DNA of 19,076 nt from Candidatus Altimarinota bacterium (lineage in GTDB: Bacteria; Patescibacteriota; Gracilibacteria; UBA4473). The stretch is taken from NCBI GenBank assembly GCA_905478675.1, contig CAJQJI010000071.1:1-19076 (forward strand), written 5' to 3'. Shown in pieces: positions 12,586 to 19,076 of this stretch. Under the pieces are notes generated by a model. The model saw nothing but the letters and a program-made list of their open reading frames with translations, ran no database searches and was not told the DNA's origin. Both the position numbers and the translations under genes were made by a program. Positions within the stretch are counted from its first letter, which is position 1. Each line of letters opens with the position of its first letter.

Positions 12586-14484
12586 CTAGAAATCTAAATC
12601 TTTCACGTTTGAAGCGTGAGTTTGAATAAATTTCCGTCGTGGTGGCACTTCGTCTCCCATAAGCACCTTGAAGATATGATCGGCGCGTTCGGCGTCTTCT
12701 ACTGTTACTTGAGCCATAGTTCGGGTTTCAGGGTTCATAGTCGTTTCCCATAGTTGTTCTGGGTTCATTTCCCCCAGCCCTTTATAACGCTGAATATTTT
12801 CAGACTTAATATCGAATTCTTTTAAAATGGCTTCTTTTTCTTCGTCGGTCATTGGATACCACGTTTGTTTTCCTTTTGTTAGTTTATATAACGGTGGTTG
12901 GGCAATAAAAATATTACCGTTCATTACTAGTGGTTTAAAGTGACGGAAGAACAAGGTTAGCAACAGTGTTCGAATATGCGCCCCATCAACATCGGCATCG
13001 GTCATGATAACGATTTTTTTGTAGCGTAGTTTGTCTACTTCGAAGGTGTCCCCAATAGCCGCGCCCATGGCAATGACTAAGTTTTTAATTTCGTTATTGG
13101 CGAGCATTCGGTCTAATCGGGCTTGTTCGGTATTCAAAATTTTCCCTCGAAGTGGCAAAATGGCTTGCGTGTGTCGGTTACGACCTTGTTTAGCCGAACC
13201 ACCGGCACTGTCTCCCTCAACAATAAAGAGTTCTGAGTCATTTGGGTCTTTAGAAGCACAATCGGCTAATTTACCTGGCAGGGTCATGCCTTCAAGTGCG
13301 CCTTTACGAATGACGGTTTCGCGGGCTGATCGAGCCGCTAAACGCGCTCGTAAGGCGAGGGCTGATTTATTTACAATGGCTCGAGCTTCATTTGGATTTT
13401 CTGATAAAAATTCAGAAAATTTTTGTGAAAAAACTCGATCCGTAATAGTTCTTACTTCAGAATTTCCAAGTTTCCCTTTGGTTTGACCTTCAAATTGAGG
13501 CTCTGGGACTTTAACCGAAATAATGGCCGTTAAACCTTCTCGTACATCTTCATTGGTGAAGTTGGGGTCTTTTTCTTTAAGTAGTCCGTTTTCTCGAGCG
13601 TATTTATTCATCACTCGGGTTAGCCCCATAGAGAAACCCGTTAGATGGGTTCCACCTTCACCCGTTTGGATATTATTGGCAAAACTATAACTATTTTCTC
13701 GAAATTCTTGCGTGTATTGCATCGCAATTTCCACTTGTACGTCGTCACTTTCGCCTTCAAAGGTAAGAATCGGTCCAATTTTATCTTTCCCTTCATTTAA
13801 ATGATGGACGTAAGAACTAATTCCGCCTTCAAAGTAAAACTGAATAGTGTCTTCTTTATCTTTACGCTCATCAACCAACGTAATGGTAATCCCTTTTGTA
13901 AGGTAGGCTTGTTGTCGTAACCGTTTTTTAACGATATTGAAATCGTACTCCGTTGTTTCGAAAATATCGCCATCAGGCCAGAATTGAACTCGTGTTCCAT
14001 TGTTTTTAGAATCTCCAATTTGTCCAAGAGGGTCAGCCGCTTCACCTTTTTCAAAAGCCACAAAGTGCTTCCCGCCGTCTCGTTCTACCGTTACTTCGGT
14101 TCGGCTTGAAAGTGCATTTACCACTGAGACCCCCACTCCATGTAACCCCCCAGAGACTTTATAACCGCCACCACCAAATTTACCTCCGGCATGTAAGACC
14201 GTTAAAACGGTTTCAACTGTAGAAATTCCAGTTTGAGGGTGTTTTTCAACAGGAATCCCTCGCCCGTTATCTTGAACAGAGATGGAATTATCTTGATGGA
14301 GGGTGATTTCAATGTGATCACAGTAACCAGCCATGGCTTCATCGATCGAGTTATCAACCACTTCCCAAATAAGATGATGCAGGCCGCGGGTATCAGTAGA
14401 ACCGATGTACATCCCTGGACGTTTTCGGACGGGATCTAACCCTTCTAAAACTTGAATATTGGAGGCGCCGTAATTTTCTGTCAT
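12586..14484 (-). CDS. gyrB: DNA gyrase subunit B
   Basis: A 632-residue type IIA topoisomerase ATPase subunit; with GyrA it introduces negative supercoils. The GHKL ATPase domain includes E41 (general base, WEVVDNSIDEA), DNGRGIP at 72-78 and GGLHGVG at 112-118. The transducer carries the QTKGKLG loop (334-340). The TOPRIM domain has EGDSAGGS (423-430) and TDADVDGAHI (495-504). The end, YKGLGEMNPEQLWETTMNP followed by GDEVPPRRKFIQ, is typical GyrB rather than ParE. Length fits the short (non-proteobacterial) GyrB class. gyrA is not in the window. It is divergent from ybaB across a 189-bp gap. Its leader (ending in CACCCACACCC) has no SD; TACAAT is a possible -10 about 30 bases upstream. Confidence 0.97.
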   Translation of the reverse strand: MTENYGASNIQVLEGLDPVRKRPGMYIGSTDTRGLHHLIWEVVDNSIDEAMAGYCDHIEITLHQDNSISVQDNGRGIPVEKHPQTGISTVETVLTVLHAGGKFGGGGYKVSGGLHGVGVSVVNALSSRTEVTVERDGGKHFVAFEKGEAADPLGQIGDSKNNGTRVQFWPDGDIFETTEYDFNIVKKRLRQQAYLTKGITITLVDERKDKEDTIQFYFEGGISSYVHHLNEGKDKIGPILTFEGESDDVQVEIAMQYTQEFRENSYSFANNIQTGEGGTHLTGFSMGLTRVMNKYARENGLLKEKDPNFTNEDVREGLTAIISVKVPEPQFEGQTKGKLGNSEVRTITDRVFSQKFSEFLSENPNEARAIVNKSALALRARLAARSARETVIRKGALEGMTLPGKLADCASKDPNDSELFIVEGDSAGGSAKQGRNRHTQAILPLRGKILNTEQARLDRMLANNEIKNLVIAMGAAIGDTFEVDKLRYKKIVIMTDADVDGAHIRTLLLTLFFRHFKPLVMNGNIFIAQPPLYKLTKGKQTWYPMTDEEKEAILKEFDIKSENIQRYKGLGEMNPEQLWETTMNPETRTMAQVTVEDAERADHIFKVLMGDEVPPRRKFIQTHASNVKDLDF

Positions 14485-14589
14485 GGGTGTGGGTGATTTA
14501 TCTGTTAAATTGTAGAGACTTTCTTTGGTAGAGGGAAGTGATTAGGGGTTGAATATTCTGATTTTTAGTTTTTTTAGTTATTTGCAGGA

Positions 14590-14601
14590 AAAAAGCTTTT
14601 T
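14590..14601. promoter_or_regulatory. 12-bp perfect palindrome in the gyrB/ybaB intergenic region
   Basis: AAAAAGCTTTTT lies in the divergent 189-bp region, about 30 bases before the ybaB -10 box. It could be a regulator site, but AT-rich palindromes arise easily by chance. The rest of the region is AT-rich with two TTTTTAG-like tracts and no gene. Confidence 0.25.
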
Positions 14602-14632
14602 AGTTTTGTCTTCTCAAGTAAAAATCTTTATT

Positions 14633-14638
14633 TATACT
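14633..14638 (+). promoter_or_regulatory. Probable -10 box of ybaB
   Basis: TATACT is 35 bases before the ATG at 14674. No good -35 at the right distance (TTGTCT is 21 bases away). The leader, ending ACCACCACATATT, has no SD. Confidence 0.45.
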
Positions 14639-14673
14639 GCCGTAGTAAATTTAAAATTTAACCACCACATATT

Positions 14674-14964
14674 ATGGGTCTTATGAATCAAATGGGCGAC
14701 ATGTACAAGCTTCAAAAAGAAGCCAAACGAATTAAAAAAGAACTCGCTAACACGCATATTTTTTCAGAATCGGATGGGGTTAAAGTTACCGTGAGTGGTG
14801 AACAAGAAATTATTGAAGTTGAATTTTTGAACGATGAAATCATCGGTGATGCGACTCGTTTAGCCAAAGCTATTAAAGAAGCTTCAAACAAAGCCTTTAA
14901 AAAAGCGCAACAAGTAGCCGCTGAAAAAATGAAAGCGGTTATGGGTGGTATGCCTGGTATGTAA
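14674..14964 (+). CDS. ybaB: YbaB/EbfC family nucleoid-associated DNA-binding protein
   Basis: A 96-residue protein, usual length for the family. It starts MGLMNQMGDMYKLQKEAKRI (long amphipathic helix), continues with the beta part SDGVKVTVSGEQEIIEVEFL and ends with a Lys/Ala-rich helix and the Met/Gly-rich tail MGGMPGM. The family forms tweezer-like dimers that bind DNA. It often sits between dnaX and recR; neither is here. Instead gyrB is divergent and mltG follows, separated by a palindromic element. The second in-frame ATG (codon 4) is an alternative start. Confidence 0.93.
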   Translation: MGLMNQMGDMYKLQKEAKRIKKELANTHIFSESDGVKVTVSGEQEIIEVEFLNDEIIGDATRLAKAIKEASNKAFKKAQQVAAEKMKAVMGGMPGM

Positions 14965-14979
14965 TTCAAAATACTCAAC

Positions 14980-15061
14980 TGTCATTCCCGCGAAAGCGGG
15001 AATCTAGTTTTAATAATGAATCCTTTATTGACCTGGATCCCCAGTCAAGCTGAGGATGACA
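14980..15061. mobile_element. 82-bp REP/MITE-like palindromic element between ybaB and mltG
   Basis: The element opens with TGTCATTCCCGCGAAAGCGG (continuing GAATCTAG) and closes with CTGGATCCCCAGTCAAGCTG (continuing AGGATGACA). The ends are imperfect inverted repeats, and the left arm is itself a hairpin (ATTCCCGC GAAA GCGGGAAT). This end signature, TGTCATTCCCGCGAAAGCGGG with CTGGAT, is very similar to widespread small palindromic elements in several bacterial phyla (from memory). It is richer in GC than its surroundings. It ends eight bases before the mltG start codon, so it must be part of the mltG leader or lie across its promoter. Confidence 0.75.
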
Positions 15062-15068
15062 AAGGAAT

Positions 15069-16043
15069 ATGAAGAAATACTTACTACTCGTTATTGTTTT
15101 AGCAGGGCTCTACTTTGCCGGTAGAGTCCTTTATTTTTGGGACCGCCCAAACTCTGAAGAGGGGACACGGGTGTCTTTTACCATTACTCCCGGAACCAGC
15201 TTTACTCGGATTAAAACGTTGTTAGAAGAAAAAAATTTAATTGCGGATCCTTTTAGTTTTGAGGTTTATGCTCGTTATCATAAATTGCGTTCTAAATTGC
15301 AAGCCGGCGATTATGTAGTGCAAAAAAATCTTACCTTTGCAGAGCTTGTTGAAGTCTTACAAAGCGGTAAATCTCAAGAAATACGAATTACTATTCCCGA
15401 AGGTTCAACCATTGCGCAGATTGATGAAATTTTAGTCCGTAAAAGTTTAATTGAAGCGGGGGACTTTATTGATTGTGCCAATACTTGTGATTTAGGGTTT
15501 CAGATCGAAGCCCTTGAAGGGTATTTGTTTCCTTCTACCTACTATGAAAGTGTGCAAAATTTTTCGAGTAAAAAATTCATCCAGCGGCTTTATAATACCT
15601 TTCAACAGCAAATTGAGGCTTTGCGAGATGACATTGCGGCGTCTGGTCGGAGCTTAAATGATACGGTCATTGTAGCCTCAATGATAGAACGAGAAGCCTT
15701 TGGAAGTAATATGGAGGAGAAACAGGAAATCGCGGATGTAATTTGGAAACGTTTAGATGAGGGGATCGCTTTGGGTATTGATGCGACAACGCGTTACGAA
15801 CTTAATGATTGGAAGAATCCGCTATATGCGGAAGATTTAGAAAAAAATACGCCTTATAATACGCGTCGAAAACTCGGATTGCCACCGACAGCTATTTCTA
15901 ACCCAGGGCTTGACTCTCTAACCGCGGCCGCGAACCCGGTTGAAACAGACTATTATTATTATTTACATGATAGTAGCGGGAATATCCGTTTTGCGACCGA
16001 CTTGACGGGTCATAATCAAAATAAACGCGACTACTTGTATTAG
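15069..16043 (+). CDS. mltG: Endolytic peptidoglycan transglycosylase MltG (YceG-like)
   Basis: A 324-residue, single-pass inner-membrane enzyme that cuts nascent glycan strands and ends their elongation. Residues 2-24 are the N-terminal membrane anchor. Residues 35-105 look like the LysM-like region (TPGTSFTRIKTLLEE; LQAGDYVVQKNLT). The catalytic YceG domain covers about 105-324: IPEGSTIAQI, EGYLFPSTYY, VASMIEREAF with the likely catalytic E207, then IWKRLDEGIALGIDATTRY, YNTRRKLGLPPTAISNPG and a C-terminal HNQNKRDYLY. All family landmarks are present. The start follows AAAGGAAT, one of the few SD-like sequences here, although the spacing is only two bases. A palindromic element ends just upstream. 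Confidence 0.95.
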   Translation: MKKYLLLVIVLAGLYFAGRVLYFWDRPNSEEGTRVSFTITPGTSFTRIKTLLEEKNLIADPFSFEVYARYHKLRSKLQAGDYVVQKNLTFAELVEVLQSGKSQEIRITIPEGSTIAQIDEILVRKSLIEAGDFIDCANTCDLGFQIEALEGYLFPSTYYESVQNFSSKKFIQRLYNTFQQQIEALRDDIAASGRSLNDTVIVASMIEREAFGSNMEEKQEIADVIWKRLDEGIALGIDATTRYELNDWKNPLYAEDLEKNTPYNTRRKLGLPPTAISNPGLDSLTAAANPVETDYYYYLHDSSGNIRFATDLTGHNQNKRDYLY

Positions 16044-16101
16044 CCTTATTCGTTTAGCCTATGAATTATAGGAACGTCTCAATCTATTTATGGAGGCTTA
16101 A

Positions 16102-16131
16102 AAGAGGGCGTAAGGTTGGCTAAGCCCTTTT
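16102..16131 (+). terminator. Probable intrinsic terminator after mltG
   Basis: The 8-bp stem AAGAGGGC/GCCCTTTT (one G-U) has a 14-base loop. The T-run is short (four), so the call is moderate. The rest of the 171-bp gap holds the promoter of the next gene and nothing else I recognise. Confidence 0.5.
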
Positions 16132-16161
16132 AGTTTACTCTGCGGGGTTTAAAATACTTAT

Positions 16162-16190
16162 TTGTCATCTGCTTCTTATACCCTTAAATT
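16162..16190 (+). promoter_or_regulatory. Probable promoter of the pyruvyl transferase-like gene
   Basis: TTGTCA at 16162-16167, 17 bases, then TAAATT at 16185-16190. Predicted start near 16197 and a leader of about 18 bases (TTGAAGAAAAAAATATTTTT region). Confidence 0.5.
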
Positions 16191-16214
16191 AGGTTTGAAG
16201 AAAAAAATATTTTT

Positions 16215-17144
16215 ATGAGAACTCTCTTGGTTGGAAACTTTGGTGCGCATAATGTCGGCGATGAGTTAATTTTAGCGGCGGCTTTGCATGATTACCCAAA
16301 GGCTACGGTCATGACGGCTAATGCAAAGCTTAGTCAAAAATTTTGTGAAACGACCTTTAAAACCGTTGAGTTTCCGCCAACGGCCTTTAGAAGCTTTGGG
16401 CGTTATGCGTCTTCTAAAAACTATCGAGCACAAGTTCAAGCGCTTAAAGGGTTTGATCAAATCATATTTGCTGGTGGGGGATTATTTGCCATTAAATTAA
16501 GAGCTTGTGCGTTATGGTTTTTCGTTTTTAAATGGTTGAAATTTTTAAATCCTGCCGCTGAATTTAAATTTGAATACCAAGGCGTGGACAAAAATTTAAG
16601 TGGCATGAGTAAGCGGCAAGTTAAAATGGTTTTTTCAGCGGCTGATTTTGTTTCAGTACGTGACAAAAATTCTTTAGAAGCGTTGCAAAGCCTTGGTATA
16701 AAAAACGTAACCTTAACCGAAGATCGGGTGTGGTTGTGGTTGAAAGCAATCGCAAAGCATAAAACTTTAGCCTTTAATCAAGAAGGCGATAAAGATTTAA
16801 TTTTAGTAAATGCTTTAGATTATGGGGGCGCTGAAATTTTTGAAATTGAACATGCTCAAGCGCACCATGAAATTAAGTTTGTCGCTTTTGCCCCGAGTGA
16901 TTTAACGTTTGTTCCGTTGGGAGTAACGGCGGTTTTGCCGAGCACTAAAACGGAGGTGTTAGATTTATTTGCCTCCGGGACCAAGGCGGTGGGGGAACGT
17001 TTACATTTTTTAATTGTCGCTCAGGCGTTTTCGGTCAAAGAAGATGTATATTTACTGCGAAGACCTTATTCTGAAAAAGTGAAGTCTTTTACGACTCAAC
17101 ATGATATAAAAGTGTATAAGTCTGTGCCGTCTCAGTTTGAGTAG
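16215..17144 (+). CDS. Polysaccharide pyruvyl transferase family protein (CsaB-like)
   Basis: A 309-residue protein of the PS_pyruv_trans family (PF04230), which adds pyruvate ketals to surface polysaccharides; CsaB modifies the cell-wall polymer that anchors S-layer proteins. It has the N-terminal LLVGNFGAHNVGDELIL (4-20), IIFAGGGLF at 83-91, a basic membrane-proximal stretch rich in Trp/Phe/Lys (92-112), the ADFVSVRDKNSLEALQSLGI segment (143-162) and the C-terminal GERLHFLIVA (260-269). These are the family hallmarks, although the protein is shorter than many members. Acceptor and true substrate cannot be told from sequence. It is monocistronic, and its last 13 bases overlap the end of the opposite-strand methyltransferase gene. 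Confidence 0.85.
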   Translation: MRTLLVGNFGAHNVGDELILAAALHDYPKATVMTANAKLSQKFCETTFKTVEFPPTAFRSFGRYASSKNYRAQVQALKGFDQIIFAGGGLFAIKLRACALWFFVFKWLKFLNPAAEFKFEYQGVDKNLSGMSKRQVKMVFSAADFVSVRDKNSLEALQSLGIKNVTLTEDRVWLWLKAIAKHKTLAFNQEGDKDLILVNALDYGGAEIFEIEHAQAHHEIKFVAFAPSDLTFVPLGVTAVLPSTKTEVLDLFASGTKAVGERLHFLIVAQAFSVKEDVYLLRRPYSEKVKSFTTQHDIKVYKSVPSQFE

Positions 17145-17896
17145 TGTTGCCGATTCCATTCATGACTAAGGATCGCTAAGCTACTGGCCACGTTTAAGCT
17201 TTCGGCTTGTGGATTCATTGGGATTTTAATCCGCTGTGAGGCTAATTTTAGGCTGTCGTGGCTAACGCCTTGTCCTTCATTCCCAAAAATAAAGGCCGCC
17301 GGAGAAGGTAAGGGCGTTTGCCATAAATTAGTGCCTTGCAAATCAGTCGCCAGTAAGGGGCCATTAAATTCTTTTTGCCATTGACCTAGGTCGGTCAACT
17401 TCCGACAGGGAAGATAAAATTGTGCGCCCATGCCGGCGCGTAAACATTTCTCGCTCCAAATATCGGTACAAGCCTCTAATAATAAAACCTCATCAACATT
17501 CATGGCTAAACTAGTTCTCAGCATAGTCCCCATATTCCCTGGGTCTTGAATGCGTTCTAATATGATGACCAAACGAGGTGTTTTTGTTTGTGCCACTTTA
17601 GGTTCAGCTACTAACGATAAAATACCCGCAGGATTTTTACTGGGGCTAATTTTTGCCATTAAATCATCTGGAATTTCTATAATATTTTCTAAATGACTGA
17701 ATTGGGGGAACTCCGTTGAGGCTAAAAAATGTCGACTTACTAAAATTGATTCAAAATTTTTTTCCTTTTGTTTTAAATATTCTTGATGAAGGTGAACACC
17801 CTCTATCATTATAGAATTAGGGCTTTTTCGGCGATTAAAGGTGTTGAATTTTTTAATAACTGGGTTCTGAGCTGAAGTGATTTTTATCGTTTCCAT
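17132..17896 (-). CDS. SPOUT (TrmH/SpoU) family RNA 2'-O-methyltransferase, probably rRNA
   Basis: A 254-residue protein. Residues 1-95 form the RNA-binding SpoU_sub_bind domain (ITSAQNPVIKKF, IMIEGVHLHQEYL). Residues 108-250 form the knotted SPOUT methyltransferase: motif 1 RIQDPGNMGTMLRTSLA (115-131, with N121 and R127), motif 2 FIFGNEGQGVS (202-212) and motif 3 IPMNPQAESLNVASSLAIL (225-243). It transfers methyl from SAM to a ribose 2'-OH, most likely in 23S rRNA (RlmB/TsnR-like), but the target nucleotide is not determined. It ends at the only TGA among the complete genes here; the family normally ends at this point, which shows that TGA is a real stop. It converges with the pyruvyl transferase-like gene and is divergent from the carB-like gene. 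Confidence 0.92.
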   Translation of the reverse strand: METIKITSAQNPVIKKFNTFNRRKSPNSIMIEGVHLHQEYLKQKEKNFESILVSRHFLASTEFPQFSHLENIIEIPDDLMAKISPSKNPAGILSLVAEPKVAQTKTPRLVIILERIQDPGNMGTMLRTSLAMNVDEVLLLEACTDIWSEKCLRAGMGAQFYLPCRKLTDLGQWQKEFNGPLLATDLQGTNLWQTPLPSPAAFIFGNEGQGVSHDSLKLASQRIKIPMNPQAESLNVASSLAILSHEWNRQHYSN

Positions 17897-17946
17897 GTAA
17901 ATTCATTTTTACTATCTTTTATTTTTTGTAAACTAACGCGGAAATC

Positions 17947-19076
17947 ATGACAAACTCACGCAAAAAATTCTTGATACTTGGCTCGGGTCCTTACTGTATT
18001 GGAAGTTCCGTTGAATTCGATTGGTGTGGGGTCCAGGTCCTACGCACTCTTAAAGCCGCCGGACACGAAACGGTGTTTATGAATTCGAACCCAGAAACGG
18101 TTTCGACCGATTTTGATGAATGTGATCGTTTGTACTTTGAAGAACTAACGCTTGAACGAGTGTTAGATATATATGAAAAAGAAAAACCAGAAGGCGTTAT
18201 TTTTTCGACCGGAGGGCAAGTGGCACAAAATCTAGCCATGCACCTAGAAGAATATGGGGTGAACTTAATTGGCACATCCGTGGCTTCGGTCGATCGTTGT
18301 GAAGATCGAGAGAAATTTTCTGAAATGTGTGATGCACTAGGCATCGATCAGCCGGCTTGGGCCAGCTTTGAAAATTTAGAAGAGGCCTATAGTTTTGCCG
18401 ATGAAGTGGGCTATCCAGTATTAGTTCGTCCTTCTTTTGTGTTATCTGGTGCGGCTATGGCGGTAGCCACCACGCATGAAATGCTAGAAGACTATTTAGC
18501 CTCAGCCGTTGGGAGTACTAAAAGCTCGGTGGTTATTACTAAATTCTTACAAAACGCGAAAGAAATTGAATTTGATGGGGTGGCTCAAAATGGTGAAATT
18601 ATTGTTTCGGCTATTTCAGAACATATTGAAAACGCGGGGGTACATTCTGGGGATGCAACCATTGTCTTGCCACCACAAAACCTTTATTTAGAAACGGTGC
18701 GTCGAGTGCGAAAAATTGCTCAAAAAATTGCGAAAGAACTTAATATTTCTGGGCCATTCAATATTCAGTTTTTAGCTCGAGAAAATGATATTAAAGTGAT
18801 TGAGTGTAATTTACGCGCTTCACGAAGTTTTCCGTTTGCGTCTAAAGTGTTAGGTCAAAATTTCATTGAAATTGCGACTCGAATTTGGTTAGGGGAAGAT
18901 TTAAAGCCACAAGAAAAAAACTTGCTTGAGGTGCAAGCGGTCGGGGTTAAGGCGGCGCAGTTCTCTTTTAGTCGGCTTAAAAATGCGGATCCTAATTTAG
19001 GCGTGGAGATGAGTTCAACCGGAGAAGTGGCCTGTTTTGGGAACACAATGGAAGAGGCTTTTTTGAAAAGTTTTAT
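17947..19076 (+). CDS. carB: Carbamoyl-phosphate synthase large subunit, C-terminal synthetase half only (right end off window)
   Basis: The visible 376 codons match the second ATP-grasp half of CarB/CPS, which phosphorylates carbamate. They include a PreATP-grasp start LILGSGPYCIGSSVEFDWC (9-27), NPETVSTDFDECDRLYFEEL (48-67), STGGQVAQNLA, ATP-grasp segments YPVLVRPSFVLSGAAM (156-171), AGVHSGDAT (230-238) and VIECNLRASRSFPFASK (284-300), then STGEVACFG. The SSVEFDWC and ECNLRASRSFPF forms resemble, from memory, eukaryotic CPS1/CAD and Bacteroidetes enzymes more than E. coli CarB. The first synthetase half is absent: an in-frame TAA lies at 17929-17931, and the opposite-strand methyltransferase gene is just upstream. 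Split CarB is known in some prokaryotes. The gene may feed pyrimidine or arginine synthesis. Confidence 0.88.
   Translation, partial: MTNSRKKFLILGSGPYCIGSSVEFDWCGVQVLRTLKAAGHETVFMNSNPETVSTDFDECDRLYFEELTLERVLDIYEKEKPEGVIFSTGGQVAQNLAMHLEEYGVNLIGTSVASVDRCEDREKFSEMCDALGIDQPAWASFENLEEAYSFADEVGYPVLVRPSFVLSGAAMAVATTHEMLEDYLASAVGSTKSSVVITKFLQNAKEIEFDGVAQNGEIIVSAISEHIENAGVHSGDATIVLPPQNLYLETVRRVRKIAQKIAKELNISGPFNIQFLARENDIKVIECNLRASRSFPFASKVLGQNFIEIATRIWLGEDLKPQEKNLLEVQAVGVKAAQFSFSRLKNADPNLGVEMSSTGEVACFGNTMEEAFLKSF

Noticed and set aside
13031..13486. Open 151-codon plus-strand frame within gyrB
   Set aside because: Antisense to the highly conserved TOPRIM-region coding sequence of gyrB; composition is that of a shadow frame.
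17100..17134. UGA read as glycine (genetic code 25)
   Set aside because: The methyltransferase ends at TGA exactly where the family normally ends, and the other long frames contain no internal TGA, so TGA is a stop here.
17897..17946. Promoters for carB (TAAACT at 17929) and the methyltransferase (TTTACA / TAAAAA)
   Set aside because: Matches are weak with poor spacing in an AT-rich 50-bp gap; promoters must exist here, but I cannot place them with confidence.
1..19076. tRNA, rRNA, CRISPR arrays, riboswitches, prophage or transposase genes
   Set aside because: I looked for cloverleaf-like segments, regular spacer-repeat patterns, conserved riboswitch cores and transposase motifs and saw none. 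The only mobile-like feature is the small palindromic element before mltG.

Overview
This is a bacterial chromosome segment of moderate GC. It has 18 complete protein genes and two cut by the window edges, with no rRNA, tRNA or CRISPR array that I can see. Compact genes, missing Shine-Dalgarno (SD) sequences, several apparently leaderless promoters, type IV pilins beside a reduced housekeeping set, and only one TGA among 18 stop codons suggest a Patescibacteria/CPR-type genome, perhaps Peregrinibacteria-like. That placement is inference. TGA still acts as a stop (end of the SPOUT methyltransferase gene at 17132), so the UGA=Gly code of Gracilibacteria/Absconditabacteria does not apply.

Left region (1-4015): two divergent operons fire outward from a 62-bp promoter region. 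Each begins with a 106-residue helical protein, and the two are paralogs. Each of these is followed, after an identical TAG-A-ATG junction, by a larger protein ending in a predicted peptidoglycan-cleaving domain. These domains are a TIGR02594/NlpC-like cysteine hydrolase (minus strand) and an SLT lytic transglycosylase (plus strand). A third large protein follows on the minus strand and runs off the left edge. All three large proteins share a short N-terminal motif and lack a signal peptide. This is the best candidate for an undescribed system.

Middle (4016-12585): HU, with a strong terminator, converges on a 525-residue disordered protein carrying nine Asn-Pro-Phe motifs, a coiled coil and a basic tail. 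Then come pheS (without pheT), the primary sigma factor, greA, a long ADE1-type purC, two type IV pilin-like genes and a membrane protein. That last protein has the N-terminal and CoA-binding parts of a polyprenyl-phosphate sugar transferase but not its catalytic domain. Most of these genes appear to be single transcription units with their own promoter, and several have terminators.

Right (12586-19076): gyrB (minus) is divergent from ybaB. An 82-bp REP/MITE-like palindrome sits between ybaB and mltG. A polysaccharide pyruvyl transferase-like gene follows and overlaps tail to tail with a SPOUT rRNA methyltransferase. The window ends inside a carB-like gene that starts directly at the C-terminal synthetase half. 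No intergenic stretch exceeds about 190 bp.
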